A stretch of DNA of 9,698 bases. Origin: an uncultured Chloroflexota bacterium (GTDB taxonomy: Bacteria > Chloroflexota > UBA4733). The stretch is from contig CALBSQ010000189.1 in NCBI GenBank assembly GCA_937967325.1, positions 1 to 9,698 on the forward strand, read 5' to 3'. The notes beneath the pieces are model-generated. The model made no database searches. It worked only from the letters and a program-made list of their open reading frames with translations, and was not told where the DNA came from. This document shows, one piece after another, positions 5,376 to 9,698 of the stretch (within the stretch, counting starts at the first letter, position 1; each line of letters starts with the position of its first letter). A program made the translations under genes and the position numbers.

Positions 5376-6180
5376 GCTCCAGTGCTGTTGGCAAGCCGGC
5401 CAGGCCGCGCCGCGCCCGCCAGATCAGGAGCGGCAGGGCTGCCAGCACGGCCAGCAGGGCGAACACCTGCGCCTCCTGCAGCCCCCAGAACCAGACCTTC
5501 TCGATACGGTAGAACGTCAACAGGAAGCGTCCCACCCCGTAGAGGACAACGTACGTGAGGAACAGCAGCCCATCCGACTTGAACACCGGCCGCAGCCGCC
5601 AGAGCAGCGCGAGCAGCCCCAGATCGAACAGCAGCTCGTAGACCGGGTAGGGCTGGAGGGGCACATTGAGCAGATTGGGCGGCACCTGCGCTGCCGGATT
5701 GGTGTAGATGAAGGCCCAGGGCAGATTGGCCGGCGCGCCGTAGGCGTCGCCGTTGGGGATGCAGGCGAGCCGGCCCACCGTCTGGCCCAGGAGCATCCCC
5801 GGCGCCGCCGCGTCCGCCATCCTCCACGCCGGGATGCAATGGCGCAGCGCGTACGCCAGGCCGGCGATCCCGCCGCCGACGAGTCCGCCCTCAACGGCCA
5901 GACCACCCTCCCAGATCGCGAACACGCGGAACGGATCGGCGGCATACAGATCCCAACGATCGATGACGTGGAAGAGCCGGGCGCCGACCAGCCCGCCCAC
6001 GACCGCCCAGATGGCCAGCGATTGCACCCGCTCGACGTCGAGGCCCCTGCGCCCCGCCTCGCGCAGCCCCAGCCAGACGCCGGCAAAGATGGCCAACACA
6101 AAGAACAGGCTGTACCAGCGGAGCGTGAAGGGGCCGAGGTGCGCGAGCACCGGGCTGATGCTGATCACAATGCCGTTCAA
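5362..6180 (-). CDS. lgt: divergent prolipoprotein diacylglyceryl transferase
   Basis: The 272-residue product starts at TTG 6180, chosen because GGAGG lies 6 bases upstream and no other start precedes the first helix. Lgt transfers diacylglycerol from phosphatidylglycerol to the lipobox cysteine of prolipoproteins in the membrane. Seven or so helices are visible. Conserved Lgt blocks are VGGLVGARLFHVI (61-73), IWEGGLAVEGGLVGG (89-103), GQTVGRLACIPNGDAYG (132-148) with Arg137, YELLFDL, and YGVGRF with Arg218. Departures from the E. coli pattern: the GGLSFHGG histidine is Glu97, the NFINGE block reads CIPNGD, and the usual HPTQLYE reads QPYPVYE. It follows coxB, whose product is a lipoprotein, so a dedicated substrate is plausible. 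A 220-base leader with a candidate promoter precedes it. The family call is firm; whether this is the main Lgt or a specialised paralogue cannot be told here. Confidence 0.88.
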   Translation of the reverse strand: MNGIVISISPVLAHLGPFTLRWYSLFFVLAIFAGVWLGLREAGRRGLDVERVQSLAIWAVVGGLVGARLFHVIDRWDLYAADPFRVFAIWEGGLAVEGGLVGGGIAGLAYALRHCIPAWRMADAAAPGMLLGQTVGRLACIPNGDAYGAPANLPWAFIYTNPAAQVPPNLLNVPLQPYPVYELLFDLGLLALLWRLRPVFKSDGLLFLTYVVLYGVGRFLLTFYRIEKVWFWGLQEAQVFALLAVLAALPLLIWRARRGLAGLPTALERQPA

Positions 6181-6202
6181 GGAACTCCTCCGGTTACGGG
6201 TC

Positions 6203-6228
6203 GCCGGCCGGTGCTGCTACGGGCCGGC
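6203..6228. promoter_or_regulatory. leader hairpin before lgt
   Basis: GCCGGCC (6203-6209) and GGCCGGC (6222-6228) pair perfectly around a 12-base loop, lying between the candidate lgt promoter and its ribosome binding site. It could affect translation or mRNA stability. Nothing identifies it as a known riboswitch. Confidence 0.3.
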
Positions 6229-6247
6229 AACAGTATGCATTGACGTC

Positions 6248-6289
6248 CTACGACTGTCCATAGTACCATCGTCCGTGTTTTCTCACCAA
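6248..6289 (-). promoter_or_regulatory. candidate lgt promoter with GTAC dyad, copy B
   Basis: On the minus strand TTGGTG (6289-6284), an 18-base spacer and TACTAT (6265-6260) make a weak sigma-70-like promoter. The overlapping sequence ATGGTACTATGGACAGTCGT (6269-6250) matches the site before ccdA at 15 of 17 positions if a 3-base insertion is allowed. It lies 70 bases before the lgt start. The rest of the 6181-6400 gap holds only the leader hairpin and no credible gene. Confidence 0.4.
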
Positions 6290-6400
6290 CAACGAGCGCA
6301 CCGCCGCCGGCTCTGCCATCGCCCCTGCGGCCGTAGTAGGAAGCAGGAGGCTGAAGCTGAACGAGTCATGGATCTTGTCCACGGGCGTTTTCCGCGGCGG

Positions 6401-7417
6401 TCACTGCAGGCTCTCCAGATAGGCGGTCAAGTCGCGCACCTGCTCCTGACTGAGCATCCCGGCCGCCACCGTCTTGCCCATGAGGTTGCCCGGTTTGACG
6501 CCGTCGGGGTCTTGCAGCCAGTGTTCCAGGTCAGTGGGCGTGTTCGGCAGCACGCCAGCGGCGATCGTCTGCCGGCTCCCGAAGTGGGTCAGGTTCGGCC
6601 CGATCGTGCCGCTTGCCGCCGTGCCCGCGATGGTGTGGCATCCGGCGCAGGTCACCTGCTGGAAGACCGTGGCGCCGGCCTGCTGCGCAGCGGTCGCCGG
6701 CAGCGCCACCGTGCGCTGCTGCGTCTGGACCCAGGCCGCGAAGTCGGCCGGCGTCTCCACGACCACGCTGAAGCGCATGTTGGCGTGCTGGATGCCGCAG
6801 AACTCGGCGCACTGACCCGGGTACGTCCCCGTCTGCTCCGGTGTGAACCAGAGGTAGTTGGTGTGATTGGGGATCATGTCCCGCTTGCCGGCCAGCTCGG
6901 GCACCCAGAGGCTGTGGATGACGTCGGCAGACTTCAGCGCGATGTTGACCGGCTGGCCGACTGGAATGTGCATCTCGTCGGCGGTGACGATCTTCTGGTC
7001 GGGATACTGGAACTCGAACCACCACTGGTGGCCAATCGCGGTCACTTGCAGGGCGGTCGCGGGCGCCGGGCCGCCGCTCTGGAAGATGAGGCCAACGGTC
7101 GGGACGGCGATCGCCGTCAGGATGAGGGCCGGCGCGGCGGTCCAGGCGATCTCCAGGGCCCTATTGCCCGGCAACAGCCGCGGTCGGGGGTCGCCGGTCT
7201 TGCCGCGGAACCGCACGGCAGCGTACAGCAGCGCGCTGACGACGACCGCGAAGACGACCAGCGACACCCAGACGGTGAACATGAACAGGTTCTGGATGTT
7301 GGAAGCGTAGTCGGACTGGGGCGACAGCGTGCTCTGCGGGTGCGGGGCACAGCCTGCGAGCAGCAGCCCCCCCGACACCGCGATCATTGCTCGGTAGAGA
7401 TGTCGTTCGCGGCTCAT
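6401..7417 (-). CDS. coxB: cytochrome c oxidase subunit II, caa3 type, lipoprotein with fused cytochrome c
   Basis: I place the start at ATG 7417 (338 residues, GGTGGG 5 bases upstream) because it opens directly onto a lipoprotein signal ending LLAGC (Cys23). ATG 7438 is possible. Two membrane helices lie at about 45-68 and 90-112. The CuA domain shows aromatic GHQWWFEFQYP, then His168 and the cluster Cys203, Glu205, Cys207, His211 and Met214 in CAEFCGIQHANM. A C-terminal cytochrome c domain carries CAGCH (257-261), with Met313 a possible heme ligand. Subunit II accepts electrons from a carrier and passes them through CuA to subunit I. Here the cupredoxin, or the fused heme itself, could donate. 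No subunit I, III or IV is in the window, which is unusual for a cox operon. The preceding gene is a redoxin and the following one lgt, fitting CuA reduction and lipidation. Very firm call. Confidence 0.96.
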   Translation of the reverse strand: MSRERHLYRAMIAVSGGLLLAGCAPHPQSTLSPQSDYASNIQNLFMFTVWVSLVVFAVVVSALLYAAVRFRGKTGDPRPRLLPGNRALEIAWTAAPALILTAIAVPTVGLIFQSGGPAPATALQVTAIGHQWWFEFQYPDQKIVTADEMHIPVGQPVNIALKSADVIHSLWVPELAGKRDMIPNHTNYLWFTPEQTGTYPGQCAEFCGIQHANMRFSVVVETPADFAAWVQTQQRTVALPATAAQQAGATVFQQVTCAGCHTIAGTAASGTIGPNLTHFGSRQTIAAGVLPNTPTDLEHWLQDPDGVKPGNLMGKTVAAGMLSQEQVRDLTAYLESLQ

Positions 7418-7458
7418 GCTCGCCCACCGTCCTTCCATTCGCCCTCGTGGCCTCAGGC

Positions 7459-7477
7459 ACGTGTGACCAGGTACCGT
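7459..7477 (-). promoter_or_regulatory. degenerate GTAC element before coxB
   Basis: The minus strand reads ACGGTACCTGGTCACACGT, keeping GGTAC, GGTC and CGT in the order of the sites before ccdA and the CcdA-CopCD gene but with altered spacing. A perfect palindrome CATCGCGATG lies upstream at 7497-7506. No clear -10 or -35 is visible in the 114-base gap. Suggestive only. Confidence 0.2.
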
Positions 7478-7531
7478 CGCCCGCGGCAGAGCCCGCCATC
7501 GCGATGAATGACCAGAAGGATGTTCACGGCG

Positions 7532-8284
7532 CTACCGTGTCGGACTCTTCAGCCCCTGTTGGAGGTCGTTCAGCAGCGTCGGCGCCGGCACGTACATGGT
7601 GTACTTGGGCGCGCCGCCGTAATCCGCCCGCCACTTGATCACCCCATCCTTGTCCACCAGGATGAAGCTGTGGCCGTCCATCGACGTGCCCATCATCCCG
7701 TACTGGTTGGCCTGATACGCCCTGGAGACGGCCAGGTTGGGGTCGGCGAGCACCGGGATTGTGATCGCCTCATCGGCCGCCTTTTGCTTCAGGGCGTCCA
7801 TGGGACTGCTCGTGATCGTCACGATCTGGCCGACTCCCAGTGCCTGAAACTGGTCGCGCTTGGTCTGGATATCCGTGATCTGGTCCCAGCAGGGCTGGCA
7901 GCCGACCCCTTCCTGGAAGTACAGCAGCACCATGTGGCCGCGCTGGGCAGCGAGGTCGAAGGTGCTCCCGTCCGTGGCGGTGAGCCTGACTGGGGGCGCC
8001 TTGGCGCCCGGCCCCGGTTGCCCCACCACGTAGGGGTACTGGCTGCTCCCACCGCTCCCCACGGGCGACGTGTTGACCACGTAGAAGACCCCGGCGAGCA
8101 CGAGGATGGCTAATCCGACGACGATGCCGACCTTCGCCAACGGCCCGAGGCCACGTTTCCTGGGCCGAGTGGCGCCCCCGGCTCGCCGTGCCCTTCGCCC
8201 GGCCTTCGGCGGCGACGATCGGGGAGCCGCGGTGGCCACCGCCCTCGGCGTCGCCCGGCCGGGCCTACGCGCGTCGGTGCTCAA
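7532..8284 (-). CDS. membrane-anchored thiol redoxin (AhpC-TSA/TlpA-like)
   Basis: I choose TTG 8284 (250 residues) because AGGAGG lies 6 bases upstream within the end of ccdA; ATG 8326 has no such site. Residues 1-48 are rich in Arg, Ala and Pro and probably cytoplasmic. Residues 51-70 are a single membrane anchor placing the rest outside. The redoxin domain runs from about 90 and holds CQPC (Cys129, Cys132) in a VGCQPCWDQI context, then TITSSP and a C-terminal FILVDKDGVIKWRADYGG strand-turn typical of AhpC/TSA and TlpA-like proteins. It overlaps ccdA by 20 bases, so the two are probably translationally coupled: CcdA would pass electrons from the cytoplasm to this CxxC. The likely targets are cysteines of CoxB or of metal-binding neighbours. 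The family call is firm; the exact substrate is inferred. The long basic N terminus is unusual. Confidence 0.9.
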   Translation of the reverse strand: MSTDARRPGRATPRAVATAAPRSSPPKAGRRARRAGGATRPRKRGLGPLAKVGIVVGLAILVLAGVFYVVNTSPVGSGGSSQYPYVVGQPGPGAKAPPVRLTATDGSTFDLAAQRGHMVLLYFQEGVGCQPCWDQITDIQTKRDQFQALGVGQIVTITSSPMDALKQKAADEAITIPVLADPNLAVSRAYQANQYGMMGTSMDGHSFILVDKDGVIKWRADYGGAPKYTMYVPAPTLLNDLQQGLKSPTR

Positions 8285-9197
8285 GAACGTCCTCCTTCGT
8301 GTCCAACGCCTCGTCCAGATCGTCATCGCCGGGGGCCGTCCACCCCAGTTGTTGCAGCGCCCGCCGGGCCAGCAGGGCGACGATGAGGATCAGGATGGCG
8401 GCGGCCGCCCAGCCCGGCAGCCAGGAGAGCGCGGCGGTGAGCACCTGGCCGATGTGCTGCAAGCGGACCGTCAGCAGGGCCTGCCAGCCCGCCGGTGCCG
8501 GCATCGCCGCGCCGGTCAGCCCGATCCAGACCGTGGCCGCGCCCATGAGCGCCAGCAGGAGCCCGCTGGCAAGGTTGGTCACCGCGATCGTGCGTCGGAA
8601 GGAACCCAGCCGCCAGGTCACCGAGCCAAGGTGGAAGAGGCGACTGGAACGCCAATCGAACCGCTCCCAGAGCAGGGCGATGAGGAAGAGCGGGGCCACC
8701 ATACCCAAGACGTAGGCGGCGCCGAGGCCGAGCGCGAGTCCGAACGACGAGGCCACCCCGGCCAGTGCGATCACGCCGGCCAGGACCGGGGCGCAGCACG
8801 AGCTAGCGATGCCCGAGAAGATGCCGAGCGAATACACGCTGAGTGGGCCAGCCCCGCCGCCCGCCCGCCGCCCCGGCATGGGTAGGTGCAACTGCCCGCC
8901 GAGCAGCGTATACGCCCCCAGTCCCAGCATGAGCAGCCCGCCCACGACGTAGATGGGCGCATGCTGGCTGGCGACGAGTTGGCGCAGCACCGCCGCCCCC
9001 ATGGCCAGCGGCAGGATCAGCGTCGCCACCCCGGCCGCGAAGAGGAAGGTCATGGCGACTAGGAGGCCCCGGTTCTGGAAGGAGCTGGCGAAGTAGGCGG
9101 GGAGCATCACGGAGATGCAGCACGGTGCGAACAGGGCGATGGCTCCGGCGATCACGGCGGCAACCACCGACCCGCCGAAGAAGATACTGCTGTCCAT
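8265..9197 (-). CDS. CcdA/DsbD-family thiol-disulfide electron transporter
   Basis: ATG 9197 gives 310 residues; TTG 9236 would add 13 polar residues without a ribosome binding site, so ATG is preferred, with AAGGA 11 bases upstream as the only support. The protein has two pseudo-symmetric halves: ALFAPCCISVMLPAY (Cys26-Cys27) near the first helix and GIASSCCAPVLAGVI (Cys133-Cys134) in the fourth. CcdA normally has one cysteine per half; here each is doubled. A final helix at about 248-278 and an acidic tail make it longer than the usual 220-240 residues. It carries reducing power across the membrane to extracytoplasmic thiol proteins; the overlapping redoxin is the obvious partner. The gene follows a candidate promoter and opens the main block. 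It is complete, unlike the half-CcdA at 2476-2090. The family call is firm. Confidence 0.9.
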   Translation of the reverse strand: MDSSIFFGGSVVAAVIAGAIALFAPCCISVMLPAYFASSFQNRGLLVAMTFLFAAGVATLILPLAMGAAVLRQLVASQHAPIYVVGGLLMLGLGAYTLLGGQLHLPMPGRRAGGGAGPLSVYSLGIFSGIASSCCAPVLAGVIALAGVASSFGLALGLGAAYVLGMVAPLFLIALLWERFDWRSSRLFHLGSVTWRLGSFRRTIAVTNLASGLLLALMGAATVWIGLTGAAMPAPAGWQALLTVRLQHIGQVLTAALSWLPGWAAAAILILIVALLARRALQQLGWTAPGDDDLDEALDTKEDVLEHRRA

Positions 9198-9248
9198 CGC
9201 CAGTGAGGTCCTTCGCAAGGGGTAGAAATGCGCCAACGGTCTGAGCAG

Positions 9249-9273
9249 ATTCTATCACGACTCATCGTACTAT
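9249..9273 (-). promoter_or_regulatory. candidate ccdA promoter with GTAC dyad, copy C
   Basis: The minus strand reads ATAGTACGATGAGTCGTGA with ACGA/TCGT arms, followed by TAGAAT (9254-9249), a good -10 (5 of 6). No standard -35 is clear. A second imperfect dyad, CTAACC/GGCTAG, lies just upstream at 9274-9290. The dyad starts 76 bases before ATG 9197. The remaining 9237-9401 gap shows only these elements and a hairpin. Confidence 0.45.
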
Positions 9274-9288
9274 CTAACCTAGTTGGCT

Positions 9289-9310
9289 AGCGCTCCTGGG
9301 CACGAGCGCT
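9289..9310. terminator. hairpin between the partial SHOCT gene and ccdA
   Basis: AGCGCTC (9289-9295) and GAGCGCT (9304-9310) pair perfectly with an 8-base loop. It lies 92 bases after the SHOCT stop and just before the ccdA promoter region. No U-run follows, so it is only a terminator candidate. Confidence 0.3.
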
Positions 9311-9401
9311 CCCTGAGTCCCGGCGGGGAAACGGCGAGTCAGGTGACAGCGACGGCGTGCTCGCCAAACCGCATCCCCAGCGGCGGGCGGAAACCCGTCC
9401 G

Positions 9402-9698
9402 TCAGGGCCGGTGCGGCCACGTCGAACGGCCGCTCGGGCCGCCCAGGAGCGAGGCGACCGCCGCTTCATATTCGTCCAAGCGGATGTCGCCCCGGACATA
9501 GCGATCTTTCAGCACCTCCACCAGTGCTTCGAGATACTGGTCGCGGGATATCTCACCGGAGGCATAGCTCACGCGCAGCAGGTGCTCACGCGGCGGCGAT
9601 GGCTCCCATACCACAAGAGGGTGGCGCAAGGCCAGGACGAGGATCCCGACCAGCAGGACGACAAGCACCACCGGCATGACGCTGAGCCAGAGGAGGCC
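9402..9698 (-). CDS. membrane protein with two SHOCT-like repeats (5' end beyond window)
   Basis: The frame is open to the window edge: seven residues (GLLWLSV) precede ATG 9677 and extend its hydrophobic helix, so the true start probably lies outside. After the helix (about residues 1-25 of the visible part) come two SHOCT-like motifs in tandem: HLLRVSYASGEISRDQYLEAL and, 20 residues on, a second with RYVRGDIRLDEYEAAVASLL. Each has the basic-aromatic, small-Gly-Glu/Asp-Ile, Glu/Gln-Tyr pattern. Function is unknown; an assembly role is the usual guess for SHOCT. It is 204 bases upstream of ccdA and separated by a hairpin and promoter, so it may belong to another transcript. It mirrors the SHOCT protein at 2966-2568. 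Confidence 0.75.
   Translation of the reverse strand, partial: GLLWLSVMPVVLVVLLVGILVLALRHPLVVWEPSPPREHLLRVSYASGEISRDQYLEALVEVLKDRYVRGDIRLDEYEAAVASLLGGPSGRSTWPHRP

Noticed and set aside
6308..6395. 28-residue minus-strand frame after coxB
   Set aside because: No good ribosome binding site and a Ser/Arg-rich shadow-like composition.
4969..7507. Long plus-strand frames (424 and 584 residues) over lgt and coxB
   Set aside because: They are antisense to genes with clear catalytic motifs, cross intergenic gaps and show no recognisable domains or helices.

Overview
The window is high-GC DNA, estimated by eye at roughly two thirds G+C. Almost all of it is a single minus-strand block of genes for membrane and extracytoplasmic copper and thiol-redox proteins. 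Several starts are TTG or GTG behind strong GGAGG-type ribosome binding sites. The mix of a caa3-type CoxB lipoprotein with a fused cytochrome c domain, SHOCT proteins, a sulfocyanin-like cupredoxin, a CopC-CopD protein and a DUF2933/heavy-metal-binding protein fits Chloroflexota (Thermomicrobia-like). This assignment is inference from gene content; no rRNA or housekeeping marker is present.

Reading in the direction of transcription, from high to low coordinates, the order is: a SHOCT-repeat protein cut by the window edge (9698-9402); a promoter region; a CcdA-type thiol transporter (9197-8265); an overlapping membrane-anchored CxxC redoxin (8284-7532); cytochrome c oxidase subunit II with CuA and heme c (7417-6401); a 220-base leader; a divergent Lgt (6180-5362); a small CC-motif membrane protein (5198-4833); a DUF2933/heavy-metal-binding protein (4790-4263); a previously unlisted 59-residue Met/Cys-repeat protein (4121-3942); a sulfocyanin-like cupredoxin (3793-3095); a membrane SHOCT protein (2966-2568); and a half-CcdA joined in frame to CopC-CopD (2476-98). 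The end of a convergent plus-strand gene may lie at 1-62.

A coherent reading is an envelope copper supply and redox system for a heme-copper oxidase. CopC-CopD would bind and import copper. The cupredoxin, Met/Cys mini-protein and HMBD protein would bind or pass on metal outside the membrane. CcdA with the redoxin would move electrons outward to keep metal-binding cysteines reduced, as needed for CuA assembly. CoxB would be the electron-accepting end point, and Lgt would lipidate CoxB, which has a lipobox. The pathway is inference; the individual family calls are mostly strong.

The least expected items are the 59-residue protein with a nine-residue Cys/Met repeat, the half-CcdA-CopC-CopD reading frame with an internal start, and a shared GTAC-centred dyad about 55-75 bases before the starts of ccdA, lgt and the CcdA-CopCD gene, with weaker versions before coxB and the cupredoxin gene. 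No gene-free stretch exceeds 300 bases once the 59-residue ORF is accepted; without it 3794-4262 would be empty. I saw no tRNA, rRNA, CRISPR array, transposase or integrase.
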